The translations under genes were made by a program, and so were the position numbers. The notes below the pieces were generated by a model. The model was not told where the DNA came from. It did not search any database and saw only the letters and a list, made by a program, of their open reading frames with translations. A stretch of DNA of 37,569 nt, from contig SHVA01000022.1 in NCBI GenBank assembly GCA_009691195.1, positions 1-37,569 on the forward strand. The letters run 5' to 3'. Source of the DNA: Solirubrobacterales bacterium (lineage in GTDB: Bacteria; Actinomycetota; Thermoleophilia; Solirubrobacterales; 70-9). Of the stretch, positions 21,799-31,920 are shown piece after piece (the stretch's first letter is position 1; every line of letters begins with the position of its first letter).

Positions 21799-23006
21799 GC
21801 CCCCGCGGCGAGACCATCTCCGACCGCTATCAGATCGAGGACCGGCTCGGCTCCGGCGGCATGTCAAGCGTCTTCCGTGCCACCGACACGATCCTCGAGC
21901 GCACCGTCGCGGTGAAGATCCTCGCCGAGCACCTCTCCGACGACGAGCGCTTCGTGGCCCGCTTCAGGCGCGAGGCGCTGGCCGTCGCCAAGCTCGTGCA
22001 CCCCAACATCGTCCAGGTCTACGACACGGGCATCGACGCCGGCCGACATTACATCGTGATGGAGTACGTGCGCGGCAAGTCGGGCGCCCAGATCCTCCAG
22101 TCCAAGGGCACCCTGCCCGTCGAGACCGCGGTCGAGATCGGCGTTCAAGCGTGCTCCGGGCTCGACTACGCCCACCGCCACGGGATCATCCACCGCGACG
22201 TCAAGCCCGGCAACCTGATGGTGATCGGCGGGCCCGCCGGTGGCGGCGGGGACATGTCGGTGAAGCTCGCCGACTTCGGGATCGCCCGCGCGACCGAGCA
22301 GACGCGGATCACCCAGGTCGGCTCGGTCGTCGGCACCGCCGCCTACCTGGCGCCCGAGCAGGCGCGCGGCGACGAGGCGGCCCCCTCCTCCGACGTCTAC
22401 GCGCTCGGCGTGGTCCTCTACCAGTTCCTCACGGGGCGGCTTCCCTACGAGGGGGCCTCGCTGGCCGAGCTGGCGGTTCGCCAGCAGAGCGAGCAGCCAC
22501 TGCCGCCCTCCTCCTACAACGACGAGGTCCCGCAGGCCGTCGGCGAGGCCGTGCTGGTCGCCCTCGAGAGCGACCCCGAGGCGCGCTTCGCGGCAGCCGG
22601 CGAGCTCGCCGACGCCCTTCGGCGGGGCCTCGACGGCGAGAGCCCGGCCTCATCCGAGGCGAGGACCAGGGTCGTGTCTGGAGGGAGTGAGCCCACCGCC
22701 GCGACCCGGCACCTGCCCCGCACCCAGTCGACGCGGCGCCCGCCTCCGCGCCGCCGCCAGCCGCAGCGGGCCCAGCGCCCGCCGGCCGGGCAGGCGCCCC
22801 GCAAGCCCGGACAGGTGAACGTCGTGCGCACGGTCGCGGCCGTCGTCGCGCTGCTGCTGCTGGCCGCCGTGGTGGCGATGTTCGTCGTGCTCGCCACCGA
22901 CAACAACACCTCTCAGCGGACCAACGTCGAGGACATCGTCAAGGACAACGTCAACGACCAGATCGACGCGCTGCGCAACGCGATCGAGGACAACACCCAG
23001 CAGTAG
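21795..23006 (+). CDS. PknB-type transmembrane Ser/Thr protein kinase
   Basis: The 403-residue product begins with a complete Hanks-type kinase domain (about 12-280): glycine loop RLGSGGMSSVF, Lys41 in VAVKIL, catalytic loop HRDVKPGN with Asp135, DFGIAR with Asp160, and APEQARG in the activation segment. A proline- and arginine-rich juxtamembrane linker (about 310-340) is followed by one membrane helix (about 345-367). The outer tail is only about 36 residues and polar, with NVEDIVKDNVNDQIDALRNA. PASTA domains are absent, so it is not a canonical PknB muropeptide sensor. The overlap with the TTPTEP lipoprotein gene suggests sensing through that partner. Confidence 0.95.
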   Translation: MSPRGETISDRYQIEDRLGSGGMSSVFRATDTILERTVAVKILAEHLSDDERFVARFRREALAVAKLVHPNIVQVYDTGIDAGRHYIVMEYVRGKSGAQILQSKGTLPVETAVEIGVQACSGLDYAHRHGIIHRDVKPGNLMVIGGPAGGGGDMSVKLADFGIARATEQTRITQVGSVVGTAAYLAPEQARGDEAAPSSDVYALGVVLYQFLTGRLPYEGASLAELAVRQQSEQPLPPSSYNDEVPQAVGEAVLVALESDPEARFAAAGELADALRRGLDGESPASSEARTRVVSGGSEPTAATRHLPRTQSTRRPPPRRRQPQRAQRPPAGQAPRKPGQVNVVRTVAAVVALLLLAAVVAMFVVLATDNNTSQRTNVEDIVKDNVNDQIDALRNAIEDNTQQ

Positions 23007-23018
23007 CCGGGCCGGCGC

Positions 23019-24233
23019 TCAGGGCGCCTGCGGCGCGCCCCACGGCGCGCGTCCACCCAGGATCGCGGCGGAGTACCCGGCGAGCGTCCCCGCGACGATC
23101 GCGTCCCGCGCCCCGGCCATCAGGCGCTCGATGTAGGTGAGGTTGTGGAGGGTCACCAAGCGGGCTCCGGTCAGGTCCTTGTTCCTCGAGAGGTAGTGCA
23201 GGTAGGCGCGGGTGTGGCGGCGACAGGCCTCGCAGGGGCAACCCTCCACCAGCGGGGCCCGGTCGGTGGCGAAGCGCGCCTTGGCAAGGTCGAGGCGAAA
23301 GCGGGACTCGGGCTCGGGTGCCAACGCGACGCCGTGGCGCGCCAGCCTGGTCGGCATCGCGCAATCGAACAGGTCGATGCCGCGCGCCACGCCTGCCAGC
23401 AGGTCCTCGATCTCACCAATCCCGAGCAGGTGCCTCGGGGCCGTCACGGGCAGACGGGGGACCGTCACGTCGAGGACGCCGTACATCTGCTCCTTGCCCT
23501 TGCCCAGGGTGCCGCCGATCGCGATGCCGTCGATCGCTGCGGCCGAGACCCGCTCGGCGGACTCGCGGCGAAGGTCGTCCTCGACCCCGCCCTGGACGAT
23601 GCCGAAGACCGCCTGGCGCTCGGGCCCGTGCTCCTCGTGCCAGGCGAGGCAGCGCTCGAGCCAGCGATGGGTGCGCTCGGTCGAGCGCGCCGTGTAGTCG
23701 CGATCGACGTGGAAGGGCGTGCACTCGTCGAAGGCGAGGGCGATGTCGGAGCCGAGGGCGCCCTGCACCTGCATCGAGACCTCGGGGCTGAGGAAGCGGG
23801 CGGAGCCGTTGCGCAGGTCCTGGAAGGCGACCCCCTCCTCGGAGATCTCGACCCTGGCGCTGCCGCCGGGCATCTTGCCCCGCCTCCCCTTAATCTCGTC
23901 GGCGACCCCGCCGTGGGCGAGGGAGAAGACCTGGAAGCCGCCGGAGTCGGTGATGATCGAGCGATCCCAGGCCATGAACTCGTGCAGGCCACCGAGCTCA
24001 GCGATCCGCTCGGGGCCCGGGTTGAGGAACAGGTGGAAGGTGTTGCCGAGCACCATCTCGTAGCCGACCCCGGCGACCTCCGCGGCCGAAATGCCCCGCA
24101 CGCTCCCGGTGGTCGCGAGCGGGATGAAGGCGGGGGTCGGGATCTCGCTGTGCGGCGTGGTGATCAGCCCGGTGCGGGCATCCCCATCGCGGGCGGCGAT
24201 CTCAAAGCTGAGCCTGGCGGGGTCCTGTCGCAC
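23019..24233 (-). CDS. tgt: tRNA-guanine transglycosylase (queuosine pathway)
   Basis: Tgt exchanges guanine 34 of GUN-anticodon tRNAs for preQ1 in bacteria. The 404-residue product has the TIM-barrel signatures VLGNTFHLFLNPG, ITDSGGFQVFSL (Asp96), GIVQGG and IAIGGTLGKGKEQM. It also has FDCAMPTR, which carries the second catalytic aspartate, and the zinc site CPCEACRRHTRAYLHYL plus a downstream His in LVTLHNL. All residues for catalysis and zinc binding are present. The gene lies 21 bp downstream of gpmI and is probably the last gene of the glycolytic operon. No other queuosine synthesis gene is in the window. Confidence 0.95.
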   Translation of the reverse strand: MRQDPARLSFEIAARDGDARTGLITTPHSEIPTPAFIPLATTGSVRGISAAEVAGVGYEMVLGNTFHLFLNPGPERIAELGGLHEFMAWDRSIITDSGGFQVFSLAHGGVADEIKGRRGKMPGGSARVEISEEGVAFQDLRNGSARFLSPEVSMQVQGALGSDIALAFDECTPFHVDRDYTARSTERTHRWLERCLAWHEEHGPERQAVFGIVQGGVEDDLRRESAERVSAAAIDGIAIGGTLGKGKEQMYGVLDVTVPRLPVTAPRHLLGIGEIEDLLAGVARGIDLFDCAMPTRLARHGVALAPEPESRFRLDLAKARFATDRAPLVEGCPCEACRRHTRAYLHYLSRNKDLTGARLVTLHNLTYIERLMAGARDAIVAGTLAGYSAAILGGRAPWGAPQAP

Positions 24234-24254
24234 GGCGCCAGCGTACGAGCTTGC

Positions 24255-25802
24255 TCAGGCCAGCAGCGAGGACCCGGTCATCTCGCCGGGCTGGGGGATG
24301 TCGAGCAGCTCCAGCACGGTGGGAGCGACGTCGGCGAGCACGCCGCCGTCGCGCAGCTCGGCCCCCGCGAGGGTCACGACCACCGGAACCGGGTTGGTGC
24401 TGTGGGCCGTGTTCGGGGAGACGCCATCGGGCTCGAGCATCTGCTCCGCGTTTCCGTGGTCGGCCGTGACGATGCAGGCGGCGCCGGACTCATGGGCCGC
24501 GGCCACGACCTCTCCCAGGCGCCGGTCCACCTCCTCGACCCCGGTCACCGCGGCCGGGATCACCCCGGTGTGGCCGACCATGTCCGGATTGGCGAAGTTG
24601 ATGATCCCGAAGCGGAAGCTGTCTGCGCGCCAGCGCTCGCAGAAGGCCCGCGCGGCCTCGGCCGCGCTCATCTGGGGCTTCTCGTCGTAGGTGGCGACGT
24701 CCCGCGGCGAGTCCACCAGCTCACGGTCCTCGCCATCCCATTCCCGCTCGCGGCCACCGTTGAAGAAGTAGGTCACGTGGGCGTACTTCTCGGTCTCCGC
24801 GACGTGGAGCTGGCGCTCACCGCGCTCAGCGATCACCTCGGCCAGGGTCGTGGCCGGCGCATGCGGCGGGTAGGCGACCGGATAGGGAAAGTCGTCGCGG
24901 TACTTGGTCATCGTGGTCACCTCGAGCACCGGGCCGCCACCGCGGGCGAACTCGTCGAAGCGGGGGTCGCCGAGGGCCATGGTCAGCTCTCGGGCCCGAT
25001 CCGGCCTGAAGTTGACGAAGACGACGGGCTCGTCGGCGGCGACGCCGTCGTAGCCGCCGACCACGGCCGGCTCGACGAACTCGTCCGTCTCGCCCCGTTC
25101 GTAGGACGCTCGGACCGCGGCGAGGGCATCTTCGGCCCGGTGGGCTCCCTGGCCGTGGACGATCGCGTCATATGCCCTCTTGACCCGCTCCCAGCGACGG
25201 TCACGGTCCATGCCGTAGAAGCGGCCCCCGACCGTCCCGATCCGGCCTGCTCGCTTCAGCCAGCGTGAGACCTCCTCCAGGTAGCCCGCGCCGGAGGTCG
25301 GAAGCGTGTCGCGCCCGTCGGTGAACGCATGCAGGACGAGGTCCGGGACGCCCTGGTCGGCCGCGAGCTCGATCATCGCCTCGATGTGCTCCCAGCCCGA
25401 GTGGACGCCGCCGTCTGAGACCAGGCCGATCGCGTGCAGCCTCCCTCGCGCCGACGAGCGGGCCTGCTCACAGGCCGCGAGCAGCGCCTCGTTCTCGAAG
25501 AAGCTGCCGTCGGCGATCGCGTCGTCGATCCGCGCCAGGTCCTGCTTGACGACCGCGCCGGCGCCGAGGTTGAAGTGACCGACCTCGGAGTTGCCCATCT
25601 GGCCGGGGGGCAGCCCCACCGCCTCGCCCGAGGTGATCAGGGTCGTTCGCGGATAGTCGTTCCAGAGGGAGTCGAACACGGGCGTGGCCGCTTGGGAGAT
25701 TGCGTTGCCGGGCCCGTCGGGCGCCAGGCCCCAGCCGTCAAGGACGACCAGGACCACGCCGGACACCGGCCGCTCGCCCGGCCCGCTGGGAAGGTCGCTC
25801 AC
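24255..25802 (-). CDS. gpmI: 2,3-bisphosphoglycerate-independent phosphoglycerate mutase
   Basis: This manganese enzyme interconverts 3- and 2-phosphoglycerate. The 515-residue product has the alkaline-phosphatase-fold motifs VLVVLDGWG, GQMGNSEVGH with nucleophile Ser72, the phosphotransferase-domain segments HAFTDGRDT and FVNFRPDRAREL, and the metal site NFANPDMVGHTG and TADHGNAEQM. The length is standard. The GTG start at 25802 overlaps the tpiA stop by 4 bp. Together with gap, pgk and tpiA it makes a continuous lower-glycolysis operon. Confidence 0.96.
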   Translation of the reverse strand: MSDLPSGPGERPVSGVVLVVLDGWGLAPDGPGNAISQAATPVFDSLWNDYPRTTLITSGEAVGLPPGQMGNSEVGHFNLGAGAVVKQDLARIDDAIADGSFFENEALLAACEQARSSARGRLHAIGLVSDGGVHSGWEHIEAMIELAADQGVPDLVLHAFTDGRDTLPTSGAGYLEEVSRWLKRAGRIGTVGGRFYGMDRDRRWERVKRAYDAIVHGQGAHRAEDALAAVRASYERGETDEFVEPAVVGGYDGVAADEPVVFVNFRPDRARELTMALGDPRFDEFARGGGPVLEVTTMTKYRDDFPYPVAYPPHAPATTLAEVIAERGERQLHVAETEKYAHVTYFFNGGREREWDGEDRELVDSPRDVATYDEKPQMSAAEAARAFCERWRADSFRFGIINFANPDMVGHTGVIPAAVTGVEEVDRRLGEVVAAAHESGAACIVTADHGNAEQMLEPDGVSPNTAHSTNPVPVVVTLAGAELRDGGVLADVAPTVLELLDIPQPGEMTGSSLLA

Positions 25803-26554
25803 GTCGCCGCGGCGACGATCGCCGCGAAGTCCTCGGGATCGAGGCTCGCTCCGCCGACAAGGGCGCCGTCGATGTCGGCCTGGGCCATCAGCTCGGTGGC
25901 GTTGTCGGGCTTGACGGAGCCCCCGTAGAGGATGCGCACATCCCCAGCCTCATCGGGGTAGCGCTCAGCGAGCAGCTCGCGGATGAAGGCGACGGCCTCC
26001 TGGGCCTGCTCGGGGGCGGCGGTCCTGCCCGTCCCGATCGCCCAGATCGGCTCATATGCGATCACGACCTCGGCGAGCTGGTCGTCGTCCACCTCGATCA
26101 GGCCGAGCTCGATCTGGCGCCGGAGGACCTTCTCGGTCTGCTCGTGCTCGCGCTCGTCCCCCGTCTCGCCGACGCAGAGGATCGGAAGCAGCCCGGCCCG
26201 CAGCGCAGCTGGGACCTTCAGGGCCAGGGCCTCGTCGAGCTCACCGAAGTAGGTGCGCCGCTCCGAGTGGCCGAGCACGACCGCCTCGACCCCGATCTCG
26301 CTCAGCATCGGCGCGGAGACCTCGCCCGTGAACGCCCCGCTCTCGGCCTCGTGCATGTTCTGGGCGGCGATCCTCACCTGCGTCGCGGCGCATCCCTCGA
26401 CGCAGGCGGCGAGCGCCGTGAACGGCGGGCAGACGACCACCTCCACCCCGTCCTCGGGCACGCCGGGGAGGAACTTGGCCAGGTAGGCCTCGGCCTCGGC
26501 CACCGTCTTGTGCAGCTTCCAGTTGGCCGCCATCAGCGGCGTCCGATCAGCCAT
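25799..26554 (-). CDS. tpiA: Triosephosphate isomerase
   Basis: TpiA interconverts dihydroxyacetone phosphate and glyceraldehyde 3-phosphate. The 251-residue TIM barrel has Asn11 and Lys13 (AANWKLHK), electrophile His96 (VVLGHSERR), catalytic Glu168 (IAYEPIWAIGTG) and the phosphate-binding loops ILYGGSVKPDN and GALVGGASL. Everything needed for activity is present. The start overlaps the end of pgk by 8 bp and the stop overlaps gpmI by 4 bp, implying tight translational coupling. Confidence 0.97.
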   Translation of the reverse strand: MADRTPLMAANWKLHKTVAEAEAYLAKFLPGVPEDGVEVVVCPPFTALAACVEGCAATQVRIAAQNMHEAESGAFTGEVSAPMLSEIGVEAVVLGHSERRTYFGELDEALALKVPAALRAGLLPILCVGETGDEREHEQTEKVLRRQIELGLIEVDDDQLAEVVIAYEPIWAIGTGRTAAPEQAQEAVAFIRELLAERYPDEAGDVRILYGGSVKPDNATELMAQADIDGALVGGASLDPEDFAAIVAAAT

Positions 26555-27791
26555 CCCCAGCCTCCTTTGCGTCCATCAGCGCCTCCACTCCGGGTAGCTT
26601 CTTGCCCTCCATCAACTCGAGCGAGGCGCCGCCGCCGGTCGAGAGCCAGTCGATGCTTTCGGCGAGGCCGAATTCGACGAGGGCCGCCGCGGAGTCGCCG
26701 CCGCCCACCACCGTGAACCCGGGGGCCTCGGCGACCGCCTCGGCGACGCCCCGGGTGCCGGCGGCGAAGGGCTCGAGCTCGAAGGCCCCCATCGGGCCGT
26801 TCCAGAAGACCGTTCCGGCTCCAGCCACCCGCCTGCGGTACTTGGCGACGGTGTTCGAGCCGATGTCGAGGCCCATCCAGCCCGCGGGGACGTCAACGCC
26901 GTTGAGCTCCCGCACCTCCGTCTCGGCATCGAAGGATCTCCCGAGGACGAGATCCTCGGGAAGATGGAGCAGGGCATCGCCTCCCTCGGCCTTTTCGAGT
27001 GCCTTTCGGGCCAGCTCGACTCCCGCGGCCTCGACCAGGGACTCCCCGGTGGCACGGCCCTCGGCGGCGAAGAAGCTGAAGCACATCGCGCCGCCCACCA
27101 GCAGCTCGTCGGCGGTGTCCAGGAAGCGCTCGATCACGCCCATCTTGTCGGTGACCTTCGCGCCTCCGAGGACCACAACCAGCGGCCGCTCGGGATCGTC
27201 GCGCACGGCCGTCAGCTCGCGCACCTCACGCTCGAGCAGCAACCCCGCGTAGGCCGGAAGCAGGTGGGCCACCCCCTCGGTGGTCGCGTGGGCGCGATGG
27301 GCGGCGCCGAAGGCATCGTTGACGTAGAGCTCAGCGAGCGCGGCGAGCCTCTCGGCCGGCTCGGGATCGTTCTTCGTCTCCCCCGGCTCGTAGCGGCTGT
27401 TCTCGAGAAGGAGGATCTCGCCGGGGTCCATCATGTCCACGCGGACAGCTGCACCTGGGCCGGCGATGCCCTCATTCTCAATCAGATGCGGGGGGTCGAA
27501 GCTGACTGGCAGCAACTCTGCGAGCCGAACCGCAACCGGGGCCATCGACAGCTCCGGCTCGCGGTCCTTCGGCCGTCCCAGGTGCGAGACGACGATGACC
27601 TTCGCTCCCCGATCGCGCAGCAGCTCGATCGTCGGCAGCGCCGCCCGGATGCGGGTGTCGTCGGCGACCTTTCCGTCAGCCAGCGGGACGTTGAGGTCGG
27701 CGCGCAGCAGCACACGCTTGCCCGCAACGTCGGCGTCGCGGACGCTTGCCTTCTCGAATCGCCCGCGGGAGGGCGTGTCCCCGGCGCCCAA
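26547..27791 (-). CDS. pgk: Phosphoglycerate kinase
   Basis: Pgk makes ATP and 3-phosphoglycerate from 1,3-bisphosphoglycerate. The product has the N-terminal signature KRVLLRADLNVPL, substrate-binding HLGRP, LLLENSRYEPGE, VNDAFGAAHRAHAT and the C-terminal nucleotide domain with VVLGGAKVTDKMGV, FWNGPMGAFE and STGGGASLELMEG. No ATG or GTG lies before the conserved N-terminus. The best start is TTG 27791, 8 bp after the gap stop, giving 414 residues with a short extra N-terminal stretch. The frame is open upstream, but it overlaps gap. Confidence 0.94.
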   Translation of the reverse strand: MGAGDTPSRGRFEKASVRDADVAGKRVLLRADLNVPLADGKVADDTRIRAALPTIELLRDRGAKVIVVSHLGRPKDREPELSMAPVAVRLAELLPVSFDPPHLIENEGIAGPGAAVRVDMMDPGEILLLENSRYEPGETKNDPEPAERLAALAELYVNDAFGAAHRAHATTEGVAHLLPAYAGLLLEREVRELTAVRDDPERPLVVVLGGAKVTDKMGVIERFLDTADELLVGGAMCFSFFAAEGRATGESLVEAAGVELARKALEKAEGGDALLHLPEDLVLGRSFDAETEVRELNGVDVPAGWMGLDIGSNTVAKYRRRVAGAGTVFWNGPMGAFELEPFAAGTRGVAEAVAEAPGFTVVGGGDSAAALVEFGLAESIDWLSTGGGASLELMEGKKLPGVEALMDAKEAGDG

Positions 27792-27799
27792 TGGGGCCG

Positions 27800-28837
<1,038 letters not shown>

Positions 28838-28885
28838 CTAGATCTCGCTCTTGTCAGACGCCGTTGGGACCAGCCCGGACGCTAC

Positions 28886-29248
28886 CTAGTCCGGAGCGAC
28901 GGCGAGCTGAACCTCGTATCCATCGGGGTCGCTGAGCCGGGCGGCGTAGCTGCCCGGCCCGCGTGAGGGTGGGCTGCTCGGCTCCGCCACCGACTGCCCG
29001 CCGCTCTCCAAGCCGGCCTCATACGCGGCCTTGACGGCCGGGATGCTGTTGGCGCGAAACGAGACTTGGCCGAAGCCGGGATGCGGCGCTTCGCGGTTGG
29101 TGATGAAGAAGACGGGCGTGACCAGGCCCCAGCCGATCGCCTCGGAATCGTCGGTCTGGCGCCTCCAGCCCATCGGGCCGAGCATTGCGTCATAGAAGGC
29201 GGCGCTGCGCTCGAGGTCGCTGACGCGGATGGAGACGTAGTGAAGCAT
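28886..29248 (-). CDS. VOC (glyoxalase/bleomycin-resistance fold) protein
   Basis: The 120-residue product begins MLHYVSIRVSDLERSAAFYD, the classic first beta-alpha-beta unit of vicinal oxygen chelate proteins. It ends with YAARLSDPDGYEVQLAVAPD, the second-module metal-binding strand with its Glu. Members include isomerases, dioxygenases and resistance proteins; the substrate is not predictable. An in-frame ATG at 29290 would overlap the ABC permease end, so 29248 is preferred. It lies 17 bp downstream of the permease gene. Confidence 0.85.
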   Translation of the reverse strand: MLHYVSIRVSDLERSAAFYDAMLGPMGWRRQTDDSEAIGWGLVTPVFFITNREAPHPGFGQVSFRANSIPAVKAAYEAGLESGGQSVAEPSSPPSRGPGSYAARLSDPDGYEVQLAVAPD

Positions 29249-29265
29249 CGGGCCCAGGGTACAAA

Positions 29266-30039
29266 CTAGCTTCGGCTGCGAGGCTCCCATCTGAACAGGC
29301 GCACAGCGACCAGGAGCCCGGCGATGCCCCAGAGCAGCACGATCGCCAGGTCCCCGAGCTCAAGGCCGCTGCCGCTGGTGGCCGGGTCCCAGACCGCGAA
29401 CAGGGCGGCGAAGAGGTGGCGGACGGGGAAGAGGTCGGCGATGTGGAGGACGCCCGAGGGGATCTCGTCCTCGGGCACGAAGATCCCCGAGAGGAAGTAG
29501 AGCGGGAAGACGATCGCGTTCGTGATCGCCGGCGCCGCGTCCTCGGAGGGAATCACCGCCGCCAGCGCGAAGCCGAGGCAGGAGAACGCGAAGGCGCCGA
29601 CGAGCAGCGTCACGAGCAGCGCCGGCAGCGTCGAGGTGGGGATCGGGACGCCGTAGAAGAGGGCGCCGATCACGCTCACCAAGGCGACCATGATCACCGA
29701 GATGACGACGGAGTTCCCGACCCTGCCCGCGACGAAGACCCAGGGCGGCAGCGGCGTCCCGCGCACGCGCTTCAGCATGCCCCCCTCCCGCTCCGAGCTC
29801 AGGTTCATCGCGAGCTTCACCATCGTCGCCGAGATCACGGCGAGCGCCACGATCGCAGGCACGTAGTAGGTGGCGCCGTTGACGCCGAGGCCATGGATAT
29901 CGGCGTTCTTGAAGAAGGTGGCGAAGATGAGCAGGAAGAGCAGCGGGAAGACCGCCGTGAAGAAGACCGAGGCCGGATTGCGCCAGAAGACCTTCTGGTC
30001 GAAGCGGAACTGGTGCCCGACCAGGCGCAGCGACCTCAC
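29266..30039 (-). CDS. ABC-2 type transporter permease
   Basis: The 257-residue membrane subunit starts at GTG 30039, overlapping the ATPase stop by 4 bp. It has six predicted helices: FFTAVFPLLFLLIFATFF, YYVPAIVALAVISATMVKLA, VVISVIMVALVSVIGALF, ALLVTLLVGAFAFSCLGFAL, AIVFPLYFLSGIFV and LAIVLLWGIAGLLVAVRLF. The cytoplasmic loop SSEREGGMLKRVRGTPLP and the PLYFLSGIFVP motif are hallmarks of ABC-2 drug or polysaccharide exporters. The transported molecule cannot be told from sequence. Confidence 0.9.
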   Translation of the reverse strand: MRSLRLVGHQFRFDQKVFWRNPASVFFTAVFPLLFLLIFATFFKNADIHGLGVNGATYYVPAIVALAVISATMVKLAMNLSSEREGGMLKRVRGTPLPPWVFVAGRVGNSVVISVIMVALVSVIGALFYGVPIPTSTLPALLVTLLVGAFAFSCLGFALAAVIPSEDAAPAITNAIVFPLYFLSGIFVPEDEIPSGVLHIADLFPVRHLFAALFAVWDPATSGSGLELGDLAIVLLWGIAGLLVAVRLFRWEPRSRS

Positions 30040-30953
30040 TCGGCCACCTCCTCGTCGACGAGGTCGAGGTAGACGTCCTCGAGGCTGGGCCGCCTCACCT
30101 CGAGCCCGGGGAGCCCAGAACCCCGAGCCGTCGCCCATCCCGTCAGCTCGCGCAGCGCCGGGACCGGGTCCTCGGCGGCGAGGCGGACCTGATCGCCCTC
30201 GATCCGCGCATCGGCCCGGATCGGCGAGGGAAGGTCGCCGGCCGACGCTCCCTCCGGCAAGTGAAAGCTGATCTCGACCATCGCCGTGCGCCGGCCGCCG
30301 ATCTTGTCCGGCGAGCCACTCGCGACGATCCTTCCCCGCGAGATGATCGCGACGCGGTCGGCGAGCGCCTGGGCCTCCTCCATGTAGTGGGTCGTGAGGA
30401 AGACCGTCTTTCCAAGCTCGCGCAGCCCGGCGATCAGCTCCCATGCCTGTCGCCTCGCAGAGGGGTCGAAGCCCGTCGTCGGCTCGTCGAGGAACAGGAG
30501 CTGTGGGTCGCCTACGAGAGCGAGGGCGACGTCGAGGCGGCGCCTCTGGCCACCGGAAAGGCGCGCCGTTCGCGTGTCGGCCTTCTCCTCGAGCCCGACC
30601 AGGCCGATTGTCTCGTCCACGTCCCGGGGCTTCGAGTAGTAGCCGGCGTACTGGGCCAGGACCTCCCTCGGCGTCAGCTCGCCGACCAGCCTCGACTCCT
30701 GCAAGACCAGGCCGACCTGTTCCCTCCAGCTGCGATCAGCCTCCGAGGGATCGGCGCCCAGCACGCGGACCTCACCCGATGAGCGGGGGCGGTAGCCCTC
30801 CATGATCTCGACCGTCGTCGTCTTGCCGGCGCCGTTGGGACCGAGGAAGGCGAAGACCTCACCCGCCTCGACGGTGAGGTCGATGCCGCGGATCGCCTCA
30901 AGCTCGCCGTAGGCCTTGCGCAGCCCACGGATCGTGATCACAGCCTCGGGCAC
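30036..30953 (-). CDS. ABC transporter ATP-binding protein (ABC-2 exporter, DrrA-like)
   Basis: The 305-residue ATPase powers the neighbouring permease. It has Walker A GPNGAGKTTT (about 38-47), a Q-loop (GLVLQESRLVG), signature LSGGQRRRLDVA, Walker B LLFLDEPTTGFD and a switch His in LTTHYMEEAQALADR. A C-terminal extension (about 220-305, ending PSLEDVYLDLVDEEVAE) is typical of the DrrA/CcmA-type drug-export ATPases. The GTG start at 30953 lies 10 bp after rapZ, so the exporter genes are probably transcribed with uvrC and rapZ. Confidence 0.93.
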   Translation of the reverse strand: MPEAVITIRGLRKAYGELEAIRGIDLTVEAGEVFAFLGPNGAGKTTTVEIMEGYRPRSSGEVRVLGADPSEADRSWREQVGLVLQESRLVGELTPREVLAQYAGYYSKPRDVDETIGLVGLEEKADTRTARLSGGQRRRLDVALALVGDPQLLFLDEPTTGFDPSARRQAWELIAGLRELGKTVFLTTHYMEEAQALADRVAIISRGRIVASGSPDKIGGRRTAMVEISFHLPEGASAGDLPSPIRADARIEGDQVRLAAEDPVPALRELTGWATARGSGLPGLEVRRPSLEDVYLDLVDEEVAE

Positions 30954-30963
30954 GCGGGGGAAG

Positions 30964-31920
30964 CTAGCCGGAACCGTCGATATCGCGGTGCACGAGGCGG
31001 AGGCGAACGTCGTCCCGCGCGCTCAGCTCAGCCGCGATCCGATCGGCGACCGCGACGGAGCGGTGGCGGCCGCCGGTGCACCCGACCGCGATCGTCAGGT
31101 GCTGCTTGCCCTCTGCGACGTAGGCGGGGAGCAGGAACTCGAGCAGCGGCATCAGCCTTCCGTAGAACTCGCCCGCCTGGGTGCCCGACTCGACGTGCTC
31201 CACGACCGCCGGATCATGCCCCGTCAGCGGGCGCAGCTCGTCAACGTAGTGCGGGTTCGGCAGGAAGCGGACGTCGAGGGTGAGGTCGGCGTCGCGGGGA
31301 GGGCCGTTCTTGAAGCCGAAGGTGGTCAGGGTGAGGGCGAGGCGGTTCTCCTCGGTCTCGCGCCCGATCAGCTCGGTGGCGATCTCGCGGCGGAGGGCGG
31401 CGCCTGTGAGCTCGGTGGTGTCGATCACGAAGTCGGCGCGCTCGCGCAGGGGCGCCAGCAGCTCCCGCTCGGCACGAACCCCGTCGATGATCCGGCCACT
31501 GCGCGCGAGCGGGTGGCGGCGGCGGGTCTCCTTGTAGCGGTGGAGCAGGGTGTCCTCGTCTGCGGCGAGGAAGAGGACTTTGGGATCGATCCCTCCCGCG
31601 GCCAGCTCCTCCAGGACCGCGAGCAGCTCCTCGAAGTAGTCGCCCCCGCGAACGTCGGAGACGATCGCGGCGCGCTCGACTCCACTGCCCTCGTGGCGGA
31701 AGAGCTCACCAAGGGCCCCGATCATCCGTGGCGGCAGGTTGTCCACGCAGAAGTAGCCGCCGTCCTCGAAGGCGGCGATCGCCTCCGACTTCCCGGCGCC
31801 CGAGTAGCCGGTAATCACGACGACCTCGACGCCGCTGCCCGGAGGGTCACCGTTCGGGCCCCCGCCGATCGTGGGCGGATCCTGGGCGTCACGCTTGGTG
31901 TCCGAGGCAGATTCAGTCAC
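30964..31920 (-). CDS. rapZ: RapZ/YvcJ-family nucleotide-binding protein
   Basis: The 318-residue product has Walker A GYSGAGKS (38-45) with the family-typical continuation EAIAAFEDGGYFCVDNLPP. It also has VSDVRGGDYFEELLAVLEEL, DVRFLPNPHYVDELRPLTG and the C-terminal AVGCTGGRHRSVAVAD that binds the metabolite in RapZ. In Enterobacteria RapZ guides RNase E to a small RNA controlling glucosamine-6-phosphate synthase; in Gram-positives the YvcJ homologue is a GTP/ATP-binding protein of less certain role. A 30-residue polar N-terminal extension is extra. The GTG start overlaps the uvrC stop by one base. Confidence 0.93.
   Translation of the reverse strand: MTESASDTKRDAQDPPTIGGGPNGDPPGSGVEVVVITGYSGAGKSEAIAAFEDGGYFCVDNLPPRMIGALGELFRHEGSGVERAAIVSDVRGGDYFEELLAVLEELAAGGIDPKVLFLAADEDTLLHRYKETRRRHPLARSGRIIDGVRAERELLAPLRERADFVIDTTELTGAALRREIATELIGRETEENRLALTLTTFGFKNGPPRDADLTLDVRFLPNPHYVDELRPLTGHDPAVVEHVESGTQAGEFYGRLMPLLEFLLPAYVAEGKQHLTIAVGCTGGRHRSVAVADRIAAELSARDDVRLRLVHRDIDGSG

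Noticed and set aside
23145-25268. 707-residue plus-strand ORF
   Set aside because: It is antisense to tgt and gpmI, which have complete catalytic motifs. The composition is a GC-skew shadow.
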